From: Plecoglossus altivelis
Lineage: Eukaryota; Chordata; Actinopteri; Osmeriformes; Plecoglossidae
Reading direction: 5' to 3'
NCBI GenBank assembly: GCA_036571765.1
Contig: BROE01000013.1
Coordinates: 12,673,957 to 12,737,956, forward strand
DNA: 64,000 nt
Made by a program: the position numbers and the translations under genes. A model generated the notes under the pieces. The model had not been told where the DNA came from. It saw only the letters and a list, made by a program, of their open reading frames with translations, and did no database searches. Positions 53,428-64,000 of the stretch are shown here, piece by piece; positions within the stretch are counted from its first letter, which is position 1, and every line of letters starts with the position of its first letter.

Positions 53428-56400
53428 TCATACATGGTTGTCCAACAAGGCCTCCAGCAGTCTGGCACTATTCGTTATGGCGGTTGTAACTACAATAAAT
53501 TTTAAACCTACAAAGTAATAGAATGTTAGTTAGTTAGTGCATAAATTAAACAAATAGTGTCGAATATTGGATAATTTGTGTTATTATTTAAATGATTAAG
53601 GACCTTTCTCTTTGCCTAAGAAGCGCAGAGCTGAGATCTCAGAGAACGTGCAGCCTCCCAGGAACATGACCAGGATGATACGCTGGGCATCCGTCTTTGC
53701 TCCATTGCTGCCTGCTTGGAAAGAAAGAAGTTAAAGTACCTGTAGTTAAAGTACCATTCAATACAGTTTGCTCACGATAAATCCCCACTGCTATCATGTT
53801 AACTTAACGGATAATATAGTCGTATTTCAGGCCCAAAGGTCCCACCTGTGACAGCAAAGTCCTGGCCATTCAGCATCCTGGTGACTTCTTCTAACCCTGT
53901 CCAGCCATCCCGCTCTAACACCTGTTCATGAGACACAGCATGAAGATGTGCTACTGGGTCTGATACTCACATTAGGCAGACGTAGGTGGATAACAGGCTA
54001 TGCAGGATTTGACACTGGAATGACCTACCTGTTCAATGAGTTTGCAGCTAAGCGGGACATAAGCCCCACTGAAGATGTAGGCCATGTCTCGTGGAACACT
54101 CAGGTTATACTCCTCATCTGATTTGGGGACCTTTGATACAACGGGAGAGTAGACAGTTGATATAACAATGCCGTCAACATAGTTTTTGAGCCATTCATGT
54201 CAAAGAAATGAAAACATTATAAATTGGGCAACTAACCAGATTAAGTCTCCGGCTCAAGGCTCGGAAATGACTCTTTTTTGCCAAGGATGAGAAGGCATCG
54301 GTAAGTTTTCCTGGAAAACAGTCAGTCAATGCGGTAAATATACTACACTGCTGGTGAGTGTACTGCACTGTAAGTAACAACGCTGCTGTCGGTGTCCAAA
54401 ACTTTAGAGGGAAACGCACAAGATCCCAAATCTGCTAGCGATCATCAAAGAATCTGAGTGACTGTTTCCATAGCACCAGACACTTCCTGTCTCACCGGCC
54501 GCTCTGTCATTGACCAGTTTTCCTACTCGGCTCTCCATGACGGTGAGAGTCTCTCCTGGCTGCTGCTCCACCAGTAATCCTATCTGTCTCAGGTTGGAAA
54601 ACGTGAGAAGGTGGTCCACACCGTAACTCTGAAACAGATGGACATAAAACATGAGATGTGACAGCACCAAAATGAAGTGAAGAAAATCAGCATTCAGGCT
54701 CAGACCATAGACCTGCCCACCTGTAAATACTGTGCTTTTAATGATCTGTAATCTTTGGGAAGGAGCCCTGTAAAATCACACAATCAGCTGGTTTAGAATC
54801 ATGTATTTTCCAAAAACCAGTTTTATTCTTCATGAGTTTGTACAGTGTAGTACAGCAATATATAGACTGACCATTTTCTGTGAGAGACAGCAAGCACAGA
54901 AGTCTCAGACTTTCCAACATGGAGACCTTCAAGAATGGACGACAAAACACAGGGACTGAGAACATAGCTCACAAACCTCAGTGCTTGACTAATCTAAATA
55001 CATGTTCCAAAATTCAGTTCAAATCAAATAGTTGAATCTGATTACTGACATACACACCTGTCTGTTGATGTGCTCCTCTATGAAGGAAATACAGTCGCGG
55101 ATTTCAAAGCCTTCTAATAAGGCTGCAATGGACAAACAGCCATGTTAAATAATAAACATGGTCGCTCAAATTGTTAAGTACATGGTAAAATAAAGGAGTA
55201 CAGTCATCTGAAACAGTCCTTTTGCAATTGCGTGGCCTGTCTTTATGTGACATGTCAGACATGTTAAGTATTTTCTTGCCATCTTACAGTGCTCTGTCTT
55301 CAGCAGCTCCTGAAAGTCCTGCTTGGTTTTCCTTTTCATCATCGATTCACTGGCACCAATATCTGAAGGAGACGTCACATACTTCTCAGATAACAAGACG
55401 ATCATATCCGTCATCTTCCAGCGAACCTTAAAACCCTCAAACTCCATTAGCCAAACCATAGGTCATATAAAAAGGTCATATATCTCAGGTAAAGCTTTCA
55501 GTGATAAAACTGTGAGGTCTAAGGGTCAAACTCACGCATGCTGAGGAGTCGATGTTCCTGTTTTAAACCTTTTAACTCCTCGGATACAAACGTCTTCATC
55601 TGCTTTATGTCCATGCCTTGGCGCTTCTGAAAGACAGAACAGAAGAGGCATCGAAATGGTCTATCAGCCTACAGACTGATTCCATTTGGATGTCCTTTAC
55701 ACTTCAACACACGTACATCGTAGGCAGTCTGGAGGTTTCTGGCCTTCTGACTTAGAAAGCTGAACACGTTGGAGAAATGCTCGTTTCTGATTTCACTGAA
55801 CACCTGAGAAACACAAAGCAGCGTTGAGTGAGACGTGGACTTCCAAATGCATCCAACGAAATGTATTCTCTAAAAAGCAAACCTTGTCTTGAGAGTTCAG
55901 CATCACTTTTATACTCTTGTCAGATGACGTAACCTCAGGACCAAACTCAACGCATCCTACAAAGCAAAGAGAGTATACTTTCGTACCAAACTACAACATA
56001 GAAAAGGCTTGATGTTAGTGAATAATTCATCTTCATAGTGCCTACCACATTTGATCCTGAATGTGTCATCCACCAGTCCTTCATAAACAACCTGGGAGCA
56101 CAGAGGAGTGACAAAGTCCACATCTGCCAAGAGAATGACAGAAACCATGAGGGGGAAAAGAGTAGAACAGGGTGTCCTACTGCTAAGCAGCATCTCCTCC
56201 TACCTCTGTCAATGAGAAAAACCTTTCCGATTTCGGCTTGTTGAGTTTTCTGTTCTCCCTCTTTCACCTGCTCCCTCCAGGATTCATAGGCCATCTGAAT
56301 CGAGGGCGAGTCAGCAGAATACGGTGATGTTGTTGTTCCGACACAACTTGGTTGAACCAAAGGCTGGCACCTTAAACTTGTGAGCTACATTTTACCTTAG

Positions 56401-57775
56401 AGCATCGCCCAATTCCATAGACTTTGGAGAAGGGGCCGTAGAGAGAGTGGAGAAGGTTCAGGGCACTGCCTGCAGTCCTTACCCAGCGCTGGTCTCCATC
56501 CTATGAATGAACCATGCTGGGTGTGTTTATATTGTAAGTCAAGTATATTGAATTAAAAATGTATATATAGTAGATATATATTTGCGGTCAACAAAGTCTT
56601 TCATGTTTCAAATTCAATGACAACAGCCATCCACATAGTCCTTACAAGGAAGTTGTCTCTGAAGAATTCTGGAAGCTCCAGACTGATGATATCATCGTCT
56701 AGTGGTAAGAGGTAGAAAGCCCATTCATCTGTGGTCACATCTGAAAAGGTGGGAATTACAAAAAGAATGTCTATCATAATATGCACACTTAGGAAAAATC
56801 AACAGAATTGAGTAAATACTTACCACCATAGATTCCCTGCTCCTCCAACAGTGCCTCACATGAGTAGAACTAAACACAGAGACTTGGATAAATATGTTTT
56901 AACCTTTAAAAAAATGACATTAATCAGGAACTGCCTCACAAAAAGGGATTAGCATTACCTTCTGAGGGCAAAATATGATCTTGTATCTTCTGAATCTCCC
57001 AACTGCCTTGTCTGCATTGACCACATCTGAGTAAAATGTGTACATTCGTTAAACAAGATGAATGAATCCGCTACTACTTCGTGACAAGGAGCTGACAGTG
57101 AAAGTGTTTAGTCTGTGTTACAGGTGTCCTTACCGCATATCCATTTCACAGTGTGTATTCTTGGACGGATGAGGAAGCATATCCTGCAAAGACCAGTGCG
57201 TTGCGTTACAATAACATTAGGGAGCAGATCATTGCTTGAAATTACAATGTGATACGTACTGATCTGAGGTGCTGACAATCTGTTTGTATTCCACTTTGTA
57301 AAGTTTGTCTACTTCATGATGCTATGAGCAGAAAGATGACACCAATGAGACTTAATTACATATTTGTGTGATAAACATATTTTGAATTTCAATTCATAGA
57401 TCGGTGGTCACAGCAGACAGGTTTACCTTTAGTGTTGTTACATTAGCAATGCGATCAAGGGGACTCATAAGATCTGCCTCAATAAACAAGTCCTTCTTCC
57501 CTGGAAGCTTTGAGAAACCAAAATAGCAAACTATGACAGCAGTGCTGATAATGATATTATCATGGTGAAGAAAACTGTTACCAGCTTGAGACATCCTTAA
57601 CAGGCAGTGAGTGCATGATTGGAGTGTGAAAACTACAAGCTAAGATGTGTTCAACGGAATACAATGTGACAACACCAACCTGTTCTAGTAGGTAGATCAG
57701 CTGGTCCCTTGCCACTATCTTGAGCATAGAAAAGTCTGGGAGTTCAGGGGCATCTCTCCTAGCGCTGTGAGCCAT
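53428..57775 (-). CDS. vps33b: Vacuolar protein sorting-associated protein 33B (Sec1/Munc18 family)
   Basis: Twenty-three coding exons, in transcript order: 57775-57680, 57507-57427, 57321-57260, 57183-57134, 57026-56959, 56869-56824, 56740-56646, 56500-56396, 56294-56204, 56123-56046, 55956-55883, 55803-55717, 55626-55536, 55362-55288, 55122-55058, 54926-54872, 54767-54721, 54628-54496, 54310-54237, 54130-54029, 53921-53846, 53711-53604, 53507-53428. The product is 612 aa (human 617), collinear throughout: RDAPELPDFSMLK, LPGKKDLFIEADLMSPLDRI, CSQVVYEGLVDDTFRIKCG, FLGGCTFSEISALRFLG. It forms the CHEVI complex with VIPAS39 and works with RAB11A and RAB25 in apical sorting, collagen modification and platelet alpha-granule formation; human loss causes ARC syndrome. 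The upstream in-frame extension begins at TTG, so the ATG at 57775 is the start. The last exon was found by homology to the human C-terminus (TTAITNSARLLEAL). Confidence 0.95.
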
Positions 57776-58333
57776 GGCATGGATGAGGGACGGAGCGGTG
57801 CACCTTATACAAAATCCAACACCCTCACTGGAATCCAAAAGTACTGCATGTTAAGAAACGTTGTCTCTGCAAGCTGCAAATATTATTGTAAATTATTACC
57901 GTAAATTGCTGGAACAAAGCCGTAACTACACAATAAATGTGAACACAATATATTTGAACGGATATCGCGACAAGGCTTAACGACTTGCTAACATGATCAG
58001 ACAAAACACCAGTGTTAGCAAGTTAGCTACAGTACAGATAACACTGACAGCTCAGCTGATCACCATATTGAAACTGTCGTGACACATTGACATTAATATG
58101 AAACTCAGACCAATAATAATAAACATCATAGAGCACTTATATTGTAATACAATGTACGAAATTACAGTACTATGATCACTGATGCTGAGGTTGTCTACCT
58201 TGCTTCCGTATGGAATGTTACAAAGCTGTTTGTTTCACTTCGGATCAGATAAAAGGTGCACGGTTGAGGTTATTTAACACTGGCGATACCCACACGGCAA
58301 TACCCCCTCTTCATTTGTTACACACGGTTGAAA
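57776..58333. promoter_or_regulatory. Shared region between divergent vps33b and hddc3
   Basis: The two start codons lie 558 bp apart on opposite strands, so this is likely a bidirectional promoter. I see no TATA box or specific motif I can defend. Confidence 0.5.
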
Positions 58334-59204
58334 ATGAGTTCAGATTCGATTATTTTGTTGGAGACTGTTAACTTTGCGGCAGATAAACATCGTCATCAAA
58401 GACGAAAAGATCCAGAGGCAACACCTTATATAAATCACCCGATAGGTGCGGTATGAGAGGGTTTAGATTTATCATAGGCTAATGCCTGCATCCATTTGAA
58501 TTTGGCCAGATAGTGATAACATTTTTTTTATTTCTACAGGAGTTGCAAGAATTCTAAGTCATGAAGGTGGAATTACAGATATTGAAGTTCTTCAAGTTAG
58601 TTTGTTATTATTGCAAACCTTGTCATATCAAATAGTTTTATGAATGAAGTCAACTTCTAAAGACAACCTACAATAATGGCAGTGCAAGGTCAGGATGTAG
58701 TATTTGATTTATAATCAGCCGTTAATCATCTTTTCAGGCAGCACTGCTACATGACACTGTAGAGGACACAGAGACAAGCATAGCAGAGCTTGAGGCAGTG
58801 TTTGGGCAGACTGTGGCAAGGATTGTTCAGGAAGTGACTGATGATAAGACCCTGTCGAAGCAGGAGAGGAAGCGTCAGCAGGTGGAGCATGCACCCCACT
58901 GTAGCCAGCAGGCCAAACTGGTCAAGCTGGCTGACAAACTATACAACCTGAGAGACCTAAACCGCTGTACACCCACAGGTAGTCTCTCTTTTATTCCACT
59001 TTTATTCCATATCTATAATTGACTCTCTCCAGTCATACTGTATTGAGCATTCTGCCTCCTTTGTTTTTGATAGGGTGGACAGCAGAGCGGATTCAGGAGT
59101 ACTTTGTGTGGGCAGCCGAGGTAGTCAGAGGACTGAAGGGGACCAACCCAACTCTAGAAGGGAAACTAGAGGAGCTCTTCAAGAAGAGGGGTGTTGAGCT
59201 CTGA
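58334..59204 (+). CDS. hddc3: HD domain-containing protein 3 (MESH1, ppGpp/NADPH phosphatase)
   Basis: Four coding exons: 58334-58445, 58540-58595, 58738-58978, 59074-59204. The product is 179 aa, the same length as human HDDC3. The HD-family metal ligands are at the expected places: H35 (YINHPIG), H61-D62 (LLHDTVED) and D122 (LADKLYNL). It is the metazoan SpoT-like hydrolase (MESH1): it cleaves ppGpp in vitro and acts as a cytosolic NADPH phosphatase that promotes ferroptosis (family knowledge). Divergent from vps33b, as in the human 15q26.1 cluster. A poly(A) signal lies at 59380-59385. Confidence 0.96.
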
Positions 59205-59807
59205 AATGCTCTTAGGAAAGGGGGATGTTGTGGAGCAGCACAAATGCAATCAGTTTTGTGGTATAGCTTCATTCTTTGTGTTGTTTTCAATGTAAAGGGT
59301 TATCTCTAAACAGGACATGATTTCCTATCTTGAGCATGGTTAGGTTGTGTTATCATTTTTCTAAGGAATGTATCTGAAAAATAAAGGGTTTGTTATGCAC
59401 TATTAGCTCAATGATGCAATGTTTCTAAGAAATAAAGCAAATAATGGAATTGTGTTGACAGTGCTGATGTTCACTCACAATAACAAATAAAAGTTATTTG
59501 TTGTTTTCTACAGGTAGTGTAGTTTGTATTTGTTAGTTTTTTGCTGATTCTTATTTTTATGGATGATTTGTTTTCTCTTTTTATGAATCGTACAATAGTG
59601 TTCTGTCATCATCGATTGTGTTACAGTTTAGAAGGAACCAATAAAACGACACCACTTTTCTGGTGGGAATAAACGTACATCCGGTTTCCTCTAAAAGCTG
59701 GTGTGTATTTCCTATCTTGTCGTGGGACGGATTTATTTTTGTTATCAGTCTAGCCAGAGGTAACGAAGTTGATTTTCGTTTTTGGGTGATTTTTTAAACG
59801 GGCAATC
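59205..59807. other. hddc3 3' UTR and mfap1 promoter region
   Basis: No coding exon seen. AATAAA signals at 59380-59385 and about 59431 fit the hddc3 3' end. The mfap1 5' UTR precedes 59808. Confidence 0.5.
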
Positions 59808-62139
59808 ATGGCTGGACGGGACGCTCTCAACATGAAGCTACCGCCGATCCAGTCCACCGCTGGAGCCGTGCCGATTCGAAATGAGAAGGGTAAGATCACA
59901 ATGCGCTTATTTACATTAGCTTGCTAGCTAGCGAAATAGAAGCTAACTGCATGTATCAACGTTAGCGCCAACACCGCTAGAAATGTGACTATGTAGTAAC
60001 AGTTAGCTTTGCAGCTGAATAACTGCAAGTATATTGGCGATTACTTAGGACCATGTCAGATTAGGACCATTTATTTCGTGGTGCTGGAACCAGCTATTTC
60101 CCGTGACAGTTAGTCTTTTGGCAAAGTTAGTTATGAGCAGCAACAACCATGTTACCGTTCTTATGTCAAACACAGGTGAGATTTCTATGGAAAAGGTTAA
60201 GGTGAAGAGGTATGTGTCCGGTAAGCGTCCAGACTATGCTCCAATGGAGTCATCTGATGAGGAGGAAGAAGATTTTCAGTTTGTAAAGAAAGGTAAAGAT
60301 GCAGAGCCAGAGATGGAGATGGAGGAGGAGGAAGTCTCGGACCCTCGTCTCAAACGTCTGCTCAATCGCGTCTCTGAAGATGTGGAGGAGAGGTATTATA
60401 CATAAACCATCTTGCTTCTAGATCTATGACTTCTTTAGTTGGTTTTACCAAAGCATCTCAGCTAGGTTTCTGACAACAAGTCTAGCACTTAAAGCCGATG
60501 ATTCCATTATGATTTTCTCATCTCTCTCTCTCAGGCTGGCCAGACACAGACAGATTGCTGAGCCTGAGCTCATAGCAGAAAGCAGCGAGGACTCAGATGA
60601 AGGAACCTGGCACCCAGAGCGTGAGGAGAGCAGTGAGGAAGAGGAGGAGGAAGAGGAAGAAGTGGACGATGAGGTCAGTAATAAGTGTCACATTTGATTT
60701 CTTTCTCTACTTTATTACTTACTAATGCATCCTGTTCCCAATACCAACCCTAATTGTCTTCCTGGATAAACGTTAACAGACATGTTTCTTCTGCTCAGGA
60801 AATAGAGAGACGGCGAGCGATGATGCGGCAGAGAGCCCAGGAACGAAAGATAGAAGATATGGAGATAATGGAGGTGGAGGAGGAAGGCAAGTCAGGGGAT
60901 GAACCTGAGTCAGAGTCAGAGTATGAAGAGTACACGGACAGCGAGGATGAAGCTGAACCACGGCTCAAACCTGTCTTCATTCGCAAGTAAGGAACTTCGG
61001 TTCACACCCGCACAGCAGCGTTTGTTATGCCGCGCTACCGAACTGGGCTCATATCAACCTGTGTGTGTGTGATTCAGGAAGGACAGAGTGACCGTGGCCG
61101 AGCGGGAGGCAGAGGAGCTGAAACAGAAGGAGCTGGAGGCAGAGGCCAAGAAGCAGGTGGAGGAGCGGCGTCGCTACACCCTGAAGATTGTGGAGGAGGA
61201 GGCAAAGAAGGAATTTGAGGAGAACCGGCGAACTCTGGCCGCCCTGGATGCGCTGGACACTGACGGAGAGAACGAGGAGGAGGAGTACGAGGCGTGGAAG
61301 GTCAGAGAGCTGAAACGCATCAAGAGAGACAGAGAAGCTCGCGAAGCGTAAGTAGTGGCGTATTTGCGCCCTGTGTTGTGTTTGAATAACTGCAGCTCTG
61401 GATGCTTGAGAGCTTGCCGAATGCAGTGCTCTGCCATTAGAATCAGCAGCTGTTTGCTCTGCTTCTTCCAGGATGGAGAAAGAGAAATCAGAGATTGAGC
61501 GCTTCCACAGTCTCACAGAGGAGGAACGCAGGGCTGAGCTCCGCAACAACGGGAAAGTCATCACCAACAAAGCCTCTAAAGGCAAATACAAGTTCCTGCA
61601 GAAGTACTACCACAGAGGAGCCTTCTTTATGGTGAGCAGGAACGCCACTCACTTTAAGACATGCTTGGATAGCGAACATAAACACACACACGCGCTTGTC
61701 CCACACGATTTCTGTGCGTAAAATCGGTTTCTTCTTTTACAGGACGGCGAGCAAGAGGTGTTTAAGAGAGACTTCAGTGCTCCTACTTTGGAGGACCATT
61801 TCAACAAGACAATTCTGCCGAAAGTCATGCAGGTAAGCTTGAATTCTTCAGACTATATTGTTCTGTCCACATTGACAGGGGGTGTTTGGATATATTCCTC
61901 TGCATTCCTAGATCCAGTGTCTCTGTATTTGAGCTAACATGTATCTTTCTATGTCCAAGGTCAAGAACTTTGGTCGCTCTGGTCGCACTAAGTACACTCA
62001 TCTGGTGGACCAGGACACCACGTCGTTTGACTCCGCCTGGGCTCAGGAGAGTGCCCAGAACAGCAAGTTCTTCAAGCAGAAGGCAGCTGGAGTCAGAGAT
62101 GTGTTTGACCGGCCCACAGTTAATAAGAGGAAGACCTGA
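59808..62139 (+). CDS. mfap1: Microfibrillar-associated protein 1 (spliceosomal B-complex protein)
   Basis: Eight coding exons: 59808-59889, 60176-60392, 60535-60673, 60799-60986, 61078-61347, 61472-61631, 61743-61832, 61960-62139. The product is 441 aa (human 439). The first half is dominated by acidic Glu/Ser blocks with Arg-rich helices (YVSGKRPDYAPMESSDEEEE, AMMRQRAQERK, SEYEEYTDSEDEAEPRLKP). The C-terminal half is very conserved: TEEERRAELRNNGKVITNKA, GKYKFLQKYYHRGAFFM, DFSAPTLEDHFNKTILPKVM, RSGRTKYTHLVDQDTTSFDS. Despite its name it is a nuclear pre-mRNA splicing factor specific to the B complex, binding PRPF38A. Its 3' end nearly meets hypk. Confidence 0.96.
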
Positions 62140-62474
62140 GCGTAGGGGCTGAGGAGGATAACAACCACATCCTGCAGATTCAATTATGGACTGGGAGCTG
62201 AGACCAGGGTTTTGGCCCATATACAACTGAAGCTTAATCCAGCAAAGCTCATTCACTATTTTTCCCCCTGATGTTCTCTTATGCTGTCGACGAGGGGTCC
62301 CACACACTCATAGTTGTCTGTTTACTGTGGGTTGATTTTTATATGTAACTTTGTACATTTCAGTTGTGGCAAGTATCTTTCCAAATTTATTATTTGTTTT
62401 TTTTTTCCTGCACTAACCGGTCTTCAGTGCCTCTTAGTACAGTTTGTGATTCAATGTCTTGGTTATTCTTTGTG

Positions 62475-62480
62475 AATAAA
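62475..62480 (+). terminator. mfap1 poly(A) signal
   Basis: AATAAA, 336 nt after the mfap1 stop codon, followed by a T/G-rich stretch. Confidence 0.65.
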
Positions 62481-62541
62481 AGACTAACTTCTATCTGTTG
62501 TTTTATTACTTTATCAATGAGGAAGAACTGTGGCAATTGAT

Positions 62542-62547
62542 TTTATT
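62542..62547 (-). terminator. hypk poly(A) signal
   Basis: AATAAA on the minus strand, about 200 nt after the hypk stop codon and only 61 bp from the opposing mfap1 signal. Confidence 0.6.
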
Positions 62548-62747
62548 CAACAATTTGTAATGAAATATTTGAAAAATTAACTGACTTTGATGCATCCTCT
62601 TAAGTATATAAAAAACTGAGAAAATGACAATTGATCAAAAGTAAGACCGTGGCCAAGGAATACAACCGACAGTCAGTATACTCTTAAGAAGCAGTCCAGT
62701 GTATAACAGCTGCTTCTCCGCAGAAAACATCCAGTCAAGCAGACAGT

Positions 62748-63649
62748 TCAGTTTGTCAGCGCGATCAAGGCTTCTACCACGTTCCCCATGTGTTCTCGCA
62801 GACTGCGCTCTGCCACACCCCTGGAAATCTCCATCTCTCCCATCTGTAGATGAATATACAATTGACCAGGCTTATTAATTATACAGAACAGGGGATGCTT
62901 AATAACAAGCCCAGAAATCAAAAGCATTCAATAGCAGGTGACAATTATAACATGTCAATCATGACATATCCTGTTACAAAAGGAAGCAATCACAGAATTC
63001 CATACATACAATGAGTTCTACGTCTTCTCTCTTGATGGTGACTTTGGCCAGCTCCTTTTCTCTAAAGAACAGAAAAGAACACATGACATGCTTTCGGTCA
63101 TTGTATCACGACACACGTGAATAACGTTGTACGGTCATATTGGGACTAACCTTTCTTGTTTGGCTTTCTGTTCTCGTGATCTCCTGTCTCCAATTACTGA
63201 CATTGCCTAGAAAGCAGTCGCATCATTTTGTTAGCTACCATGATACTACTACCAAGTTACATTTCATCAGTTGCAATATCTTATCCGTTTTGTTTCATCC
63301 TTTCACGTTCGATTTAAGATGGTTGGGTTTACAGGCAGTTAGTTTGTCATGCAGTTACTGTAGTTAAATAGATCTATTTCAAACTGACTTAACTGCTAGT
63401 CTGGCAAAGCTGTTTGCTAGCTATCTAAACTAGCATAGTTCGCTAAAAGGGGTGCGACGGTGGCCCCTCGTGGTTAGCCTGACTCACCGTTTCTAAATCT
63501 GAGCTAGATATTTCCTTTTCTTCCGCATAGTCGGTGACCCTCTCCAAATCAGCGGCCCCGCTATCATGTTTTCTAGGCTTCTCTGCTGGTTTTCCAGTGC
63601 AATTCTCCTCAGCTTCCAGGTCCAAATCCACATCTCCTTCGGCAGCCAT
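62748..63649 (-). CDS. hypk: Huntingtin-interacting protein K
   Basis: Four coding exons, in transcript order: 63649-63488, 63206-63151, 63061-63010, 62843-62748. The product is 121 aa and almost identical to human HYPK in its core: AEKPRKHDSGAADLERVTDY, AMSVIGDRRSREQKAK, EDVELIMGEMEISR, ERSLREHMGNVVEAL. The C-terminal three-helix UBA-like domain binds the NatA acetyltransferase (NAA10/NAA15) and tunes its activity at the ribosome; the acidic N-terminus contacts the active site. It also has chaperone activity towards polyglutamine huntingtin. Tail-to-tail with mfap1, both being human 15q15.3 genes. Confidence 0.97.
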
Positions 63650-64000
63650 GTTTGCGTCTGTCTAGCCGGAACAAAAAGAACGGAACAGAGGCCCCGAGTC
63701 GGGCACGCAACCAGAGGACAGACAGCACGGTAGCACTGGTAACTTCCGGACCTCATGGCTCCCTCTGCTGTCCTTGTTAGTTAATATAATTGGCAACCCT
63801 TTCACTTGTACGTAGTTTACAGTACGCATTAAACGTAGACAGTAGTATGCCGTAGAACGGCGTGTTGTTACTAAGATTAATTCTACAGCACGTCTGGCTT
63901 ATAGGAAATCTTTTAATCAGCCAATTTCCAGAGGGGTATAGAAGCTCAGGAAAGGACACGAGGTCACCAATTGTCTTAATTTGTCTGGACTAACAGTAAT
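63650..64000. other. hypk upstream region at right edge
   Basis: 5' UTR and promoter sequence of hypk (minus strand). No coding exon of a further gene is recognised before the window ends. Confidence 0.45.

Overview
The window is nuclear DNA of a ray-finned fish (teleost). The genes have many short exons with GT-AG introns, intronic and intergenic CA/GT microsatellites and minisatellites, AATAAA poly(A) signals, and proteins that match vertebrate families closely along their whole length. A decayed Tc1-like transposon end of a type common in fish lies in one intron. I cannot name the species. I rebuilt fourteen protein-coding genes exon by exon; every junction keeps the reading frame and each predicted length is close to the human counterpart, except where noted.

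Layout: ankdd1a (+, 2.8-8.2 kb); spg21 (-, 10.0-12.2); clpx (+, 13.6-20.1); pdcd7 (+, 22.1-24.3); ubap1l (+, 26.9-31.3); kbtbd13 (-, 32.8-34.4); rasl12 (+, 35.8-37.7); an slc51b-like gene with an added lectin-type ectodomain (-, 38.7-40.6); mtfmt (+, 42.6-44.6); a gene joining a Rieske domain to a ferritin-like DUF455 domain (-, 45.0-47.4); prc1 (-, 48.3-52.7); vps33b (-, 53.4-57.8); hddc3 (+, 58.3-59.2); mfap1 (+, 59.8-62.1); hypk (-, 62.7-63.6).

The genes do not form one pathway. They act in mitochondria (clpx, mtfmt), splicing (pdcd7 in the U11/U12 snRNP, mfap1 in the spliceosome), membrane traffic (ubap1l, vps33b, spg21), cytokinesis (prc1), muscle and small-GTPase biology (kbtbd13, rasl12), bile acid transport (slc51b-like), nucleotide and NADPH metabolism (hddc3), and co-translational acetylation (hypk). 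What links them is synteny: the genes are those of three separate human chromosome 15 regions (15q22.31, 15q26.1 and 15q15.3) placed side by side. The clpx-to-mtfmt block is in reverse order and on flipped strands relative to spg21, as from one inversion.

The two most unusual items are: (1) the slc51b-like gene, where a signal peptide and a mannose-receptor-type cysteine-rich (ricin B) domain splice in frame onto the OST-beta membrane subunit, with an R-X-K-R furin-type site at the junction; and (2) the Rieske plus DUF455 protein, which keeps both the 2Fe-2S ligands and a complete set of E / E-x-x-H / E / E-x-x-H di-iron ligands. Also notable is a 35-bp tandem repeat that copies the 5' splice site of a clpx exon four times.
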